The notes under the pieces were generated by a model. The model was not told the origin of the DNA, searched no databases, and saw only the letters and a program-made list of their open reading frames with translations. A program made the position numbers and the translations under genes. A stretch of 64,000 nucleotides of DNA from Gemmata palustris (GTDB lineage: Bacteria; Planctomycetota; Planctomycetia; Gemmatales; Gemmataceae), in assembly GCF_017939745.1 (NCBI RefSeq), contig NZ_JAGKQQ010000001.1, positions 4,092,001-4,156,000 of the forward strand, given 5' to 3'. Shown piece by piece: positions 26,757 through 38,393 of this stretch (its first letter is position 1; every line of letters starts with the position of its first letter).

Positions 26757-29732
26757 ATGCTCTCTCGTTTCGTCGTTCACTTCGCGCTAATGACCGCGCT
26801 GCTCGTGGTGCCCACGGGTACGCTCGCGGTCGAACCGCCCAAACCGGTGGACTTCGAGCGCGACGTGAAGCCGATCTTCGCGAAGCACTGCGTTTCGTGT
26901 CACGGTGCGGAGAAATCGAAGGGCGGGTTGCGGCTCGATCGCAAGACCGATGCGCTTCAGGGCGGTGATTCCGGGAAAGCGATCGCACCCAGCAAGTCAG
27001 CGGACAGCTTGCTGATGCAACTCGTGGCGAGCGACGACGCGGACCGCAGGATGCCGCCGAAGAAGCCGCAACTGACCGCGGCCGAGATCGCCACGCTGCA
27101 ACGGTGGATCGACGACGGTGCGAAGTGGCCCGACGACGGGTCGGCGACCGCGAACCCGGCGGACTGGTGGAGCTTCAAGCCGCTGAAGAAATCCGCCGCG
27201 CCCGCGGACGTGAACCCGATCGATCACTTCGTCCGCGCGAAGCTCAAGGAGAAAGGACTGGCGCCGTCGGCAGAAGCGGATCGGCGCACGCTGGTTCGCC
27301 GGTTGTACTTCGACCTCATCGGGCTGCCGCCCACACCGGAGGAAGTGGAAGCGTTCGTGGGTGACAAGAACCCGAAGGCTTACGAGGCGCTCGTTGATAA
27401 GCTGCTCGCGGCGCCGCAATACGGCGAGCGCTGGGCGCGGCACTGGCTCGACGTGGTCCACTTCGGCGAGACGCACGGCTACGACAAGGACCAGCCGCGG
27501 CCGAATGCGTGGCCCTATCGCGATTACGTCATCCGCGCGCTGAACGCGGACAAGCCCTACGGCCGGTTCATCGCCGAGCAGATCGCGGGCGACGTGCTGC
27601 ACCCCGGCACGGTGGACGGTATCGAGGCGCTCGGGTTCCTGGCGGCCGGTCCGTGGGACTTCATCGGTCACATCGAAGTGCCCGAAACGAAAATCGATGG
27701 CAAGATCGCGCGCCACCTCGACCGCGACGATTTCGTGGCGAACACCATCGGCACGTTCATGGGCCTGACGGTCCACTGCGCGCAGTGCCACAACCACAAG
27801 TTCGACCCGATCGCGCAGGACGATTACTACCGTCTTCAGGCGGTGTTTGCGGCCCTCGATCGCACCGACAGAACTTACGACGCGGACCCAAAAATCGCCT
27901 CGAAGCGCGCGGAACTGGACGCGAAGAAGAAAGCCGCAAGAGCGCGGATCACATCACTGGAGGCAAACGCGCGCAAGGCCGCGGGTGCAGAACTTGAGAC
28001 GCTGGAGAAGCAGCTCCGCGAAGCAACCAAACCAACGAGCGATTCTAAGCCGCCGGAGTTCGGCTACCACTCGCAACTGGCTTCCAAGCAGGACGACGCC
28101 AAGTGGGTGCAGGTCGATCTCGGCGAGAGCGTGAAACTCAATCGTGTCGTGCTGAAGCCGTGTCACGACGACTTCAACGACATCGGCGCCGGGTTCGGGT
28201 TCCCGGTGCGGTTTCGGATTGAAGCGTCCGACGACGCGGCCTTCAAAACGGGCGTTGCGACACTCGCGGACGAGACCGCGAAGGACGTTCCGCGGCCCGG
28301 CACGGCCGCGTACAGCGCGAAGGCGGGTGGGAGCGTCGGGCGCTACGTTCGCGTGACGGCAACGGTACTGGCACCGCGACAGAACGATTACATGCTCGCG
28401 CTGGCGGAACTCGAAGCGTTCGACGCTGATGGCAAGAACCGCGCGCTCGGCAAATCTGTGACCGCGCTCGATAGCATTGAGGCTCCCGCGCGGTGGCGCA
28501 AGAGCAACCTCACGGATGGCCTCGCCCCCGGAGGGCCGAAACTCTCCGCGGCCGAACTCGCGAAGCTCACCGAGCGCCGGGACGCGCTGCTAAAAGCCGC
28601 TCTCGGCGAGAAGGGCGTCGCCGACCTCGCCGCGCTTCGAGCGGATGTGGCTACAACTGAGGCCGAACTCGTGAAACTCGCCGGTTCGCGCCGGACCGCG
28701 TACATTGGTGCGATTCACACCGGGAGCGGTTCGTTCACCGGTACCGGCACCGCCGGCGGAAAGCCGCGACCGATTCACGTGCTCCCGCGCGGCGACGTCA
28801 CCAAACCGAGTAAGGAAGTCGGTCCGGGGGCGATCCCCGCGGTCCCCGGCATCATCGGCAAGTTCGACCTCCCGCCGAACCACACCGAAGGCGACCGGCG
28901 TGCGGCGCTCGCGAAGTGGCTGACCGATCCGAACAACCCGCTCACCTGGCGCGTGATGGCGAACCGCGTGTGGCAGTACCACTTCGGGCGCGCACTGGTG
29001 GACACGCCCAACGACTTCGGCAAAATGGGGCAACTCCCCACGCACCCGGAACTGCTCGATTACCTTGCATCGGAATTGCGCGATCACCAATCCATCAAGA
29101 AGCTCCACAAGCTCATCGTGACGAGCGCTACTTACAAACAGGTTTCGACCTCGAACGATACGAACGCGAAGGTGGACGGCGACAACCGCTTCGTGTGGCG
29201 CCAGAACCGCCGCAAACTCGAAGCCGAGGCCGTGCGCGATTCCATTCTCGCGGTCGCCGGGAAGCTCGACCTCACACCGGGCGGACCGAGCTTCCGCGAC
29301 TTCGTGGTCGAAAAGCCCGAGCACTCGCCGCACTACCAGTACCACCTTCACGACCCCGAAGACACAACGGCCCACCGGCGTGCGGTTTACCGCTTCATTG
29401 TGCGATCCAAACAGCAACCGTTCATGGCGGCGCTCGACTGCGCCGACCCGTCGCTCGCGGTCGAGAAGCGGAACGAAACACTCACGCCGCAACAGGCACT
29501 CGCGCTCTTGAACAACAAGCTCGCGGTTGCGATGGCCAAGCACTTCGCGCTACGTGTCGAGAAACTCGGCGCCACCGACGCGGAACGGGTCGCGGCCGCG
29601 TTCCACCTAGCCCTCGGCCGCGTACCCACGGCGCAAGAGCGCGACGCGCTGGCCGCCTACGCGAAAGAGCACGGCCTCGCGAATGCTTGTCGCGTGGTGC
29701 TGAACCTGAACGAATTCGTCTTCGTGGATTGA
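26757..29732 (+). CDS. Planctomycete cytochrome C (PSCyt1)/DUF1549/DUF1553 protein with discoidin-like insert
   Basis: A 991-residue exported protein. After a signal peptide comes a c-type heme motif CVSCH at 45-49 within the PSCyt1 region and MPPKKPQLTAAEIATLQRWI. DUF1549 covers about 145-380 (LYFDLIGLPPTPEEVEAF, CAQCHNHKFDPI). An insert of about 140 residues from near 435 resembles an F5/8 type C (discoidin) module: WVQVDLGESVKLNRVVL and ALAELEAF. DUF1553 follows from about 690 (WLTDPNNPLTWRVMANRVWQ, LTPQQALALLNN). The family is a planctomycete hallmark, often paired with DUF1501 proteins as here, and thought to act on polysaccharides; that role is inferred. Confidence 0.92.
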   Translation: MLSRFVVHFALMTALLVVPTGTLAVEPPKPVDFERDVKPIFAKHCVSCHGAEKSKGGLRLDRKTDALQGGDSGKAIAPSKSADSLLMQLVASDDADRRMPPKKPQLTAAEIATLQRWIDDGAKWPDDGSATANPADWWSFKPLKKSAAPADVNPIDHFVRAKLKEKGLAPSAEADRRTLVRRLYFDLIGLPPTPEEVEAFVGDKNPKAYEALVDKLLAAPQYGERWARHWLDVVHFGETHGYDKDQPRPNAWPYRDYVIRALNADKPYGRFIAEQIAGDVLHPGTVDGIEALGFLAAGPWDFIGHIEVPETKIDGKIARHLDRDDFVANTIGTFMGLTVHCAQCHNHKFDPIAQDDYYRLQAVFAALDRTDRTYDADPKIASKRAELDAKKKAARARITSLEANARKAAGAELETLEKQLREATKPTSDSKPPEFGYHSQLASKQDDAKWVQVDLGESVKLNRVVLKPCHDDFNDIGAGFGFPVRFRIEASDDAAFKTGVATLADETAKDVPRPGTAAYSAKAGGSVGRYVRVTATVLAPRQNDYMLALAELEAFDADGKNRALGKSVTALDSIEAPARWRKSNLTDGLAPGGPKLSAAELAKLTERRDALLKAALGEKGVADLAALRADVATTEAELVKLAGSRRTAYIGAIHTGSGSFTGTGTAGGKPRPIHVLPRGDVTKPSKEVGPGAIPAVPGIIGKFDLPPNHTEGDRRAALAKWLTDPNNPLTWRVMANRVWQYHFGRALVDTPNDFGKMGQLPTHPELLDYLASELRDHQSIKKLHKLIVTSATYKQVSTSNDTNAKVDGDNRFVWRQNRRKLEAEAVRDSILAVAGKLDLTPGGPSFRDFVVEKPEHSPHYQYHLHDPEDTTAHRRAVYRFIVRSKQQPFMAALDCADPSLAVEKRNETLTPQQALALLNNKLAVAMAKHFALRVEKLGATDAERVAAAFHLALGRVPTAQERDALAAYAKEHGLANACRVVLNLNEFVFVD

Positions 29733-29746
29733 GGAAGGTGTGAAAA

Positions 29747-30054
29747 ATCCGCCGCGGATAAACGCAGATTACGCGGATCAGATAAGCCGAGAACAAGAAG
29801 GCAGATTGGCCACAAAAAGGCACAAAGGGCACAAAAGAAAACAGAGAACAGAGAACAGAGAACAGAGAACAGAGAACAGAGAACAGAGAGCAGAGAGCAG
29901 AGAACTGTAGGCGGCAGCCGGACGATAGATTTGTCTTTTTCTCACCTGTTTTCTGTTCTCTGCCTTCTGATCTCTGTTCTCTGCTCGGTCTTCTTTTGTG
30001 GCCAATCTGTCTTTTGTCTAGATCCGCGTAATCTGCGTTTATCCGCGGCGGATT
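29747..30054. repeat. Long imperfect inverted repeat with heptamer tandem
   Basis: The outer arms are near-perfect: 29747-29780 (AATCCGCCGCGGATAAACGC onward) pairs with 30022-30054. Inner segments also pair in part (GGCAGATTGGCCACAAAA with TTTTGTGGCCAATCTGTC). At 29841-29904 the left arm holds about nine units of ACAGAGA, matched by a shorter complementary stretch near 29951. It fills the gap between the PSCyt1 and DUF1501 genes. No gene lies in it. Confidence 0.85.
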
Positions 30055-30087
30055 GGTTTCTTCGCTTGCTCGTTCTGAGGTACCGCG

Positions 30088-31545
30088 ATGCTCTCCCGGC
30101 GCGATTTTCTGTTCCATTCGGGCGGCGGGTTGGGGGGCATCGCGCTCGCGTCGCTGCTCGGCGCGGATCGCCTGTTCGCGGACGCGCCCGCGCGTGCCGA
30201 CGGCGGGCTGCACCACAAGCCCAAGGCGAAACGGGTGGTGCAACTGTTCATGGCGGGCGGGGCGTCGCATGTTGATTTGTTCGACTTCAAGCCCGAACTG
30301 GTCAAACAGCACGGGAAAGAGGCGAACTTTGGCGAGCACGTCGAGGCGTTCCAAAACGGGCTGGGACCGTGGCTCAAACCGGTGTGGGACTTTAAACCCT
30401 ACGGGAAGTGTGCGAAACAGTTGAGCGAGGTCGTGGCGCCGCTCGGTGACGTCGTGGACGAGATGGCGTTCGTTCACAACGTGGTCGGCAAGACGGGAGT
30501 ACACAGTCAGGGCACGCTGCTTCAGACGACGGGCTTCAACCGCCCCGGGTTCCCCGGTATGGGCTGCTGGGCGAGTTACGGCCTCGGCAGCATGAACCAG
30601 AACCTCCCGACGTTCGTGGTGCTCCCAGACCACCGCGGGCTGGCGTCCAACGGCACCAAGAACTGGGACAGTGCGTTCCTGCCCGCACAGCACCAAGGCG
30701 CGGCGATCTACCCCGGCACAAAAACGCCCATCGAAGACCTGTTCCCGGACGAGCGCGCGAAGTTCATCACCCGCGCTTCCGACAAAGCCGGTATCGATCT
30801 GCTCGCGCAACTCAACCGCACCCACGCGGACACCCGGGCTGGCGACGAGCGCCTGGACGCTCGCATCAAGAGTTATGAGTTGGCCGCGAAGATGCAGCTC
30901 GCGGCACCGGAGGCGCTCGACATCTCGAAGGAGACCGCGCGCACGCTCAAGCTGTACGGCCTCGATCACGGGAAGGGGACGTTCGACAAGGAAATCAACC
31001 GGACCGAGGAGACGGACTACTTCGGGCGCAAGTGCCTGGTCGCGCGCCGGTTGCTGGAGCGCGGGGTGCGGTTCGTGCAGATCTGGAGCGGTAACGACAA
31101 CGGATTTCCGCGCCGGAACTGGGACTCGCACGAGGACGTGAAGCGCGACCACGGCCCGCTCGCCTACGGCATGGCCCGTGGCGCCGCGGCTCTTATCGCG
31201 GACCTGAAGCGCCTCGGGCTGCTCGAAGACACGATCGTTCTGTGGACGACCGAGTTCGGGCGGATGCCGTCGTCGCAGGGCGGCAAGGGTCGCGACCACA
31301 ACCCGTACTGCTTCACCAACTGGCTCGCCGGCGGGGGCGTGAAGGGCGGCGTATCGCACGGCCCGAGCGACGACTTCGGGTACAAGCCCGCGGACCGCAA
31401 GAACCCGACAGAAGTGTACGACGTCCACGCCACGATCATGCACCTGCTCGGCATCGACCACACGAAACTTACCGTGCGGCACAACGGGATCGATCGCCGA
31501 CTCACCGATGTTCACGGTCACGTTATCAACGAACTGATTGGGTAA
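30088..31545 (+). CDS. Tat-exported DUF1501 protein
   Basis: A 485-residue sulfatase-like protein (alkaline-phosphatase superfamily, DUF1501). It begins with a twin-arginine signal, SRRDFLFHSGGGLGGIALAS. Characteristic stretches are VVQLFMAGGASHVDLFDFKP, GVHSQGTLLQTTGFNRPGFP, DTIVLWTTEFGRMP, GRDHNPYCFTNWLAGGG and VYDVHATIMHLLGIDH. The family is almost always found beside a PSCyt1/DUF1553 gene, as here. The physiological substrate is unknown. Confidence 0.93.
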   Translation: MLSRRDFLFHSGGGLGGIALASLLGADRLFADAPARADGGLHHKPKAKRVVQLFMAGGASHVDLFDFKPELVKQHGKEANFGEHVEAFQNGLGPWLKPVWDFKPYGKCAKQLSEVVAPLGDVVDEMAFVHNVVGKTGVHSQGTLLQTTGFNRPGFPGMGCWASYGLGSMNQNLPTFVVLPDHRGLASNGTKNWDSAFLPAQHQGAAIYPGTKTPIEDLFPDERAKFITRASDKAGIDLLAQLNRTHADTRAGDERLDARIKSYELAAKMQLAAPEALDISKETARTLKLYGLDHGKGTFDKEINRTEETDYFGRKCLVARRLLERGVRFVQIWSGNDNGFPRRNWDSHEDVKRDHGPLAYGMARGAAALIADLKRLGLLEDTIVLWTTEFGRMPSSQGGKGRDHNPYCFTNWLAGGGVKGGVSHGPSDDFGYKPADRKNPTEVYDVHATIMHLLGIDHTKLTVRHNGIDRRLTDVHGHVINELIG

Positions 31546-31613
31546 TGGTGCCCTGGGGCCGCGGTCGTCCCGACCGCCATTCTCTGGGATTTGTAATTGC
31601 CGTAGCGGGCGAA

Positions 31614-31730
31614 CGAGCCGCGACCGCAAGGGAGCGGGGCGGAGACTTCACGGGTACGGTTTGAGGCAGGAAGGAAGAGACGCGCGGACCGCACCGGAAG
31701 CGCCTCCCGCTCCCTTGCGGTCGCGGCTCG
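31614..31730. repeat. 25-bp perfect inverted repeat
   Basis: Arms at 31614-31638 (CGAGCCGCGACCGCAAGGGA onward) and 31706-31730 are exact complements around a 67-nt centre. The rest of the 306-bp gap (31546-31851) shows nothing else. Such palindromes are a common dispersed repeat type in Gemmata-like genomes; a terminator role for the DUF1501 gene is possible. Confidence 0.75.
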
Positions 31731-31851
31731 TCACGGGCATCCGAACCCGACTGCTGAACGTGGTTCACCTCACAAAACGGGCCGATTTCCATACCCTTCC
31801 GAAGCGTGTTCGCTTTTGCGATCGGGATGATCGCGGTACCAGGAACGCACA

Positions 31852-32958
31852 ATGCGTATCACTCGAATTTCTGCGTGGCAGGTCGATCTCCCGCTCCACG
31901 AGGGCAGCTACAAGTGGTCCGGCGGGAAGTCCGTCACCGTGTTCGATAGCACGGTCGTCGCGGTAGAGACGGACGCGGGCGTCACCGGGTACGGCGAGGT
32001 GTGTCCGCTCGGGCCGGCGTACCTTCCGGCTTACGCGGCGGGCGTGCGAGCCGGGCTGAAGGAACTCGCGCCCAAGTTGTTGGGTGAAGACCCGACACAG
32101 TTGGGCAAACTGAACCGCACGATGGACGCGGCCCTGAAGGGACACCCGTATGTGAAGTCGGCCGTGGACGTCGCGTGCTGGGACGTTCTCGGCAAAGTGT
32201 CGGGTTTGCCGGTGTGCGTGCTGCTCGGCGGGCGCTACGGCGACGACTTCCACCTGTACCGCGCGATCTCGCAGGAATCGCCCGAAGCGATGGCCGCGAA
32301 CGTCGCGGGCTACCGCGCGGAGGGGTACCGCCGGTTCCAACTGAAGGTCGGCGGCGAACCGGACACGGACATCGCGCGCATCAAGGCGGTGGCGGCGGTG
32401 CTCCAACCGGGCGACCGCCTGGTGGCCGACGCGAACACCGGTTGGCTCCAGCACGAAGCGGTCCGCGTCGTGCGCGCGGTGCGCGACATTGATGTGTACA
32501 TCGAGCAACCGTGCCTCACTTACGAAGAGTGCCTCGCGGTGCGCCGAAACACCGATCACCCGTTCGTGCTCGACGAGGTGGTCGATGGAATCGACATGCT
32601 CGTCCGCGGGCACGCCGAAGGCGCGATGGACGTGGTAAATCTGAAAATCAGCAAGCTCGGCGGGCTCACGAAAACGAAGCAACTGCGCGACCTCTGCGTT
32701 TCGCTCGGCATCGGGATGACGCTCGAAGACAGTTGGGGCGGCGACATCGTGACGGCCGCGATCGCGCACCTCGCACACAGTACGCCGACGGAGTTCCTCT
32801 TTAGTTCGACCGACTTCAACAGCTACGTCACGCGGTCCATCGCGACCGGCGCGCCGCAGCGCCAAAACGGTCGACTCGCGGCGCCGGTCGTACCCGGGCT
32901 GGGTATCACGCCGAAGTTGGGCGAGTTCGGCCAACCGGCCCTCGACTTCCGCGGGTAA
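31852..32958 (+). CDS. Mandelate-racemase/enolase-superfamily enzyme, probable hydroxyproline dehydratase
   Basis: A 368-residue enzyme of the muconate-lactonizing subgroup. The N-terminal capping domain starts [18 protein letters not shown]; the barrel holds RFQLKVGG (catalytic Lys), VADANTGW (Asp), YIEQPC (Glu), VLDEVVDG (Asp) and [11 protein letters not shown] (second Lys). The motif [20 protein letters not shown] resembles cis-3-hydroxy-L-proline dehydratases, though an epimerase or sugar-acid dehydratase role is possible. The upstream MFS transporter could supply an organic acid, but the genes are separated by two unrelated ones. Confidence 0.85.
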   Translation: MRITRISAWQVDLPLHEGSYKWSGGKSVTVFDSTVVAVETDAGVTGYGEVCPLGPAYLPAYAAGVRAGLKELAPKLLGEDPTQLGKLNRTMDAALKGHPYVKSAVDVACWDVLGKVSGLPVCVLLGGRYGDDFHLYRAISQESPEAMAANVAGYRAEGYRRFQLKVGGEPDTDIARIKAVAAVLQPGDRLVADANTGWLQHEAVRVVRAVRDIDVYIEQPCLTYEECLAVRRNTDHPFVLDEVVDGIDMLVRGHAEGAMDVVNLKISKLGGLTKTKQLRDLCVSLGIGMTLEDSWGGDIVTAAIAHLAHSTPTEFLFSSTDFNSYVTRSIATGAPQRQNGRLAAPVVPGLGITPKLGEFGQPALDFRG

Positions 32959-33021
32959 CGGCACCGTGGTTGCGCATTATCCCTTCGCGCGCGCTCCTGC
33001 GCGCCTTGAAGGAAAGCCGTA

Positions 33022-33261
33022 ATGAGCGGACAACGTAACCACGGGCGTCAAAATACGCACGGTACCGGTTCGCCGGCATCGCGCCCGCGCGCCGATCCGC
33101 GCACCACCAACCAGCACCACGAGCCGAACGAAGCGCGGGACGAGGACCGCGACTGCGACCGCGAGGACAATAAGGTGACGATGTTCCTACCCAACGGAGA
33201 AGTGGCGAACGATGGGCGCCCCCGAGACCCAAACTCAACCACCGCCACGACCGCCGCATAA
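33022..33261 (+). CDS. Small hydrophilic protein, 79 residues, doubtful
   Basis: ATG at 33022 follows GAAGGAAA at a plausible distance. The product is very polar, rich in Asn, Arg, Asp, Thr and His, with no hydrophobic core or known motif (for example NEARDEDRDCDREDNK). It may be an intrinsically disordered protein, or not a gene. Confidence 0.35.
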   Translation: MSGQRNHGRQNTHGTGSPASRPRADPRTTNQHHEPNEARDEDRDCDREDNKVTMFLPNGEVANDGRPRDPNSTTATTAA

Positions 33262-33335
33262 GCATGGCAACTACTGCTCTGGCCTGTGCCACCAAACCAA
33301 AAACCAAACGCATCAGTCAACGAAGCAACGGGTTG

Positions 33336-34151
33336 TTATTTCGGAGGCGTGTGGCCCTTCCAGTCGGTCATGCTGCGTGAAACGCCCAGAACGCGGCATG
33401 CAGCGCGGAACCAGCTCCGGGGCCACCATCCGGTGATGCTGTAGAGGAACCGCACCGACCGCGGCAGGAGCACGAGTTCTTGTTGCTTCTCGACCGCACG
33501 CACCACCGCGTGCGCGACCGTTTCGGCCGTGAGCCAGTGTGTACCGAACGCGGGTTTGGCGCCCGCGAATAGCCCGGTGGCGATGAAACTCGGGCACATC
33601 GCGGTTACGTGGACGTGCTTGTGACCCAGGAACCGTAGTTCTTCGCGGAGCGAGTCCGAGAAGCCGAGCACGGCCCACTTGGTCGCGGCGTAACTGGCGC
33701 CGAACGGCAGCGCGAGAACGGCCGATGCGCTCGCGATGTTGACGATGTGACCCGCCGGTTGCGCGAGCAGGTCCGGCAGGAAGGCGTGCGTGACCGCGAG
33801 GACGCCGCCTAGGTTCACGTTGGCGGTTACGATGTGGTGCGCGAGCGGAACATCCAAAAATGCGCCGCCGAACACCACGCCAGCATTGTTCACCAGCACA
33901 TCAATGCGCCCGTGTTCCGCAAGAATGCGGGCGCGCACGTCCGCGACTTGCTCTGCGTTCGTGACATCGAGCGCGTACCCCGCGACCGTGCCGCCCGTTT
34001 CTTTCAGCTTCGCGCGGGCCGATTCGACCGCGTCGGCGTTCAGGTCGGTGAGGATCACCGTCGCCCCCGCGCGCACGAACGCGGCCGAGATAGCGAACCC
34101 GAGGCCCTGCCCGGCTCCGGTGACGAGAACTCTACGACCCGCAACGCGCAT
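33336..34151 (-). CDS. Short-chain dehydrogenase/reductase
   Basis: A 271-residue classical SDR. It has the cofactor motif TGAGQGLG near residue 11, DLNADA after beta-2 (suggesting NAD preference), NNAG, the catalytic Ser in NIASASAVL and YAATK. The ATG at 34149-34151 follows CAGGAG and starts right before VAGRRVLVTGAG. A C-terminal extension of about 40 residues (VLLPRSVRFLYSITGWWPRS) resembles membrane-associating SDRs. The substrate is unknown. It lies 32 bp after the aldo/keto reductase gene, in the same direction. Confidence 0.88.
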   Translation of the reverse strand: MRVAGRRVLVTGAGQGLGFAISAAFVRAGATVILTDLNADAVESARAKLKETGGTVAGYALDVTNAEQVADVRARILAEHGRIDVLVNNAGVVFGGAFLDVPLAHHIVTANVNLGGVLAVTHAFLPDLLAQPAGHIVNIASASAVLALPFGASYAATKWAVLGFSDSLREELRFLGHKHVHVTAMCPSFIATGLFAGAKPAFGTHWLTAETVAHAVVRAVEKQQELVLLPRSVRFLYSITGWWPRSWFRAACRVLGVSRSMTDWKGHTPPK

Positions 34152-34183
34152 GCTGCTCTCCTGTAGCCCGCCAAGAACGAGCG

Positions 34184-35167
34184 TTACGAGTGCCCGAGAA
34201 CCGGGTGCGGCTGGTACGGTTCTTCGAGCGACTTCAGTTCGGCGGGTTCCAGTTTCAACTCGGCCGCGGCGATGGCGTCGGTCAAGTGGTGCGGCTTCGA
34301 CGCGCCGACGATGGGCGCGGTGATGCCCGGCTGGTGCAGGAGCCACGCCAGCGCGACCTGTGCGTTGGGCACCCCGCGTCGTTGGGCCACTTCGGTCACG
34401 CGGTCCACCACCGTGAAGTCCCCGTCTTGGTAGTAGAGCTTGTGGGCGAAGTCGTCCGTCTTCGCGCGGCTCGTGTCGCCCTCGCCCTTCGTGCGCCGGT
34501 TGCCGGCCAGGAACCCGCGGGCCAGCGGGCTCCACGGCAGGAGCCCGAGCCCCTCGTCGCGGCACAGCGGGTTCACCTCGCGCTCCTCTTCGCGGTACAC
34601 GAGATTCCAGTGGTTCTGCATCGTGACGAACCGCGCCAGCCCGAGCCGGTCGGAGGCGTGGAGCATCTTCGATAACTGCCACGCGAACATGCTCGACGCC
34701 CCGATGTGCAGCACCTTCCCCGCGCGAACGGCTGCGTCGAGCGCGTCGAGTGTTTCTTCGATCGGCGTGGACGGATCGAAGCGGTGGATCTGGTAGAGGT
34801 CGACGTAATCGAGTTGCAACCGTTTGAGACTGTTGTCGATCGCGTGCCGGATGTGCTTGGCCGAGAGCCCGCGCTCGTTCGGCGTCGCACCGACCGGATG
34901 AAATACCTTCGTTGCGATCACCACTTGTTCGCGCGGAATCGCCAGTTCGCGCAGCGCGCGACCGAGGACGACTTCGCTCTCGCCGTCGGAGTACATATCG
35001 GCGGTATCGAAGAAGTTGATCCCGGCTTCCCAGGCTTGGCGGAAGAACGGGCGGCTCGGCTCCTCGTCGAGCACCCACGGGCGCCACTTGGACGTGCCGT
35101 AGGTCATACAGCCGAGGCAGATGCGCGAAACTTTGGTGCCCGTGCGTCCGAGGTTGACATACTCCAC
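34184..35167 (-). CDS. Aldo/keto reductase
   Basis: A 327-residue NADPH-dependent aldo/keto reductase. The catalytic tetrad is present: Asp and Tyr in FFDTADMYSDGESE, Lys in VIATKVF and His in YQIHRFD. The cofactor region SPLARGFLAGNRR and the terminal PIVGASKPHHL are typical of the YajO/YhdN-like group. It probably forms a two-gene unit with the downstream SDR. The substrate is not evident. Confidence 0.92.
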   Translation of the reverse strand: MEYVNLGRTGTKVSRICLGCMTYGTSKWRPWVLDEEPSRPFFRQAWEAGINFFDTADMYSDGESEVVLGRALRELAIPREQVVIATKVFHPVGATPNERGLSAKHIRHAIDNSLKRLQLDYVDLYQIHRFDPSTPIEETLDALDAAVRAGKVLHIGASSMFAWQLSKMLHASDRLGLARFVTMQNHWNLVYREEEREVNPLCRDEGLGLLPWSPLARGFLAGNRRTKGEGDTSRAKTDDFAHKLYYQDGDFTVVDRVTEVAQRRGVPNAQVALAWLLHQPGITAPIVGASKPHHLTDAIAAAELKLEPAELKSLEEPYQPHPVLGHS

Positions 35168-35345
35168 GATTCAACTCCGACGAAGGATAAGGGGCGACGT
35201 GCTGCGCTTTGTCTTACTCGCTTCGAGCCTCGTGAACACAGGAGCCGAGTCGCGTTGGGGGGTGCCCGCGGGTGAAAAACGCGCCGCAACCGACATCGGC
35301 GCCGGCGGATTCTTCCGATTACGGTGTTTGGGAAAGGAGACCCGT

Positions 35346-35948
35346 ATGCTCCCCACCCCACAGTGGCCGAGTGAAGACGAAGGTCGGCGCCTTCACACCG
35401 AAATGGTGCGCGGCATTTCAACCGCGCCGCGCGACTTCGCGGACACGTATTTTCAGCCTCTCTGCAACCATCTGGCCATTGCGTTCGCCCGCGTTGCGGA
35501 GGACATACGAGCAAGTGCCGTGTCCGAAACGATCATGAACGTGATCGAGCGTCCACAGCAGTACGATCCCACGCGCATGTCGTTTAACAAATTTCTCCGC
35601 ATGTCCGTGGAAGGTGATTTACGCAACTTGTGTGCGCGAGACGCGCGACGGCGCGGACGAGAAAGTTCGCTCGAATTTGTCGACGAGCCGATTGCGGGTG
35701 GGAACAATTGTGTAGAGCCGGTCGAGGCGCCGAGTTTGGACGACCCGCGAGTCGTCGATGAGATCGCGTCGTTCGGGCCGCACGAGCACGTGACCTACAC
35801 GTTGATTCTCGCGGGCGAGCGCCACACGGACGTTTACGCGCGGGCGCTCGGCCTGGACGTAACACGCGCGGACGTGGCGGCAGTCGTGAAGCGGATCAAA
35901 GATACCGTAAAAGTGCGCTTGCGGCGCGCAGTTGGGGGGCGGTCATGA
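35346..35948 (+). CDS. Sigma-70-family-like protein
   Basis: A 200-residue protein with the layout of a small sigma factor. A region-2-like helical part spans about 25-105 (DTYFQPLCNHLAIAFARVAE, YDPTRMSFNKFLRMSVEGDL, CARDARRRGRE) and a region-4-like helix-turn-helix lies near the end (DVYARALGLDVTRADVAAVV, KDTVKVRLRR). The linker is acidic. The start at 35346 leaves 178 bp to the divergent aldo/keto reductase gene for a promoter. It overlaps the next gene by 4 bp (ATGA), so translation is coupled. It likely directs or modulates transcription of its own cassette; assignment to the ECF group is by overall pattern only. Confidence 0.6.
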   Translation: MLPTPQWPSEDEGRRLHTEMVRGISTAPRDFADTYFQPLCNHLAIAFARVAEDIRASAVSETIMNVIERPQQYDPTRMSFNKFLRMSVEGDLRNLCARDARRRGRESSLEFVDEPIAGGNNCVEPVEAPSLDDPRVVDEIASFGPHEHVTYTLILAGERHTDVYARALGLDVTRADVAAVVKRIKDTVKVRLRRAVGGRS

Positions 35949-36297
35949 ACCCGACACCGTTTGAATTGCTCGCGGAACGGGCCTCGGCCAGACCATTCTT
36001 CCTCGGATTTCGGCTCGCCGAATTCGCCGCGCGCGAGTCCCTGGACGACGCGGCACTGGCGGCCCGGCTCGGGTGCGATGTGGCGACGCTCGCGCACGTC
36101 CGGCTGTGTCGCGCCCCGCGCCTCGAAACGAACACCGAGTTTCGTGAAGATGTGACCTGTGTGGCGACCAAGTTCGGGCTGAACGTGAAGGCGCTTGCGG
36201 ATGCCGCGAAGCCCGTTCCGGCTGTGATCGCACGCGACGCGACCAACACCGAACCTGCTGGCGCCGTTCTCGCCGCGCGCGACCGGAGTGACGCCCC

Positions 36298-36301
<4 letters not shown>
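35945..36301 (+). CDS. Short HTH-like protein, 118 residues
   Basis: It starts inside the stop of the sigma-like gene and ends inside the start of the peptidase gene, so all three are coupled. Residues about 15-75 look like an XRE-type helix-turn-helix: FRLAEFAARESLDDAALAAR, LGCDVATLAHVRLCR and VATKFGLNVKALADAAK. In ImmA/IrrE pairs the neighbour is usually the repressor cleaved by the protease; this protein would be that target here. The family is not certain. Confidence 0.6.
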
Positions 36302-38330
<2,029 letters not shown>

Positions 38331-38393
38331 GGTGGATTCGGCCGCAAGGCCGGGGCCGTGCATCGCCAGGCACTCAACAACAAGAGGCTCATT

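Noticed and set aside
29482-31629. A 715-codon minus-strand open frame
   Set aside because: It runs opposite the end of the PSCyt1 gene, the inverted repeat and the whole DUF1501 gene, with no domain; an antisense shadow.
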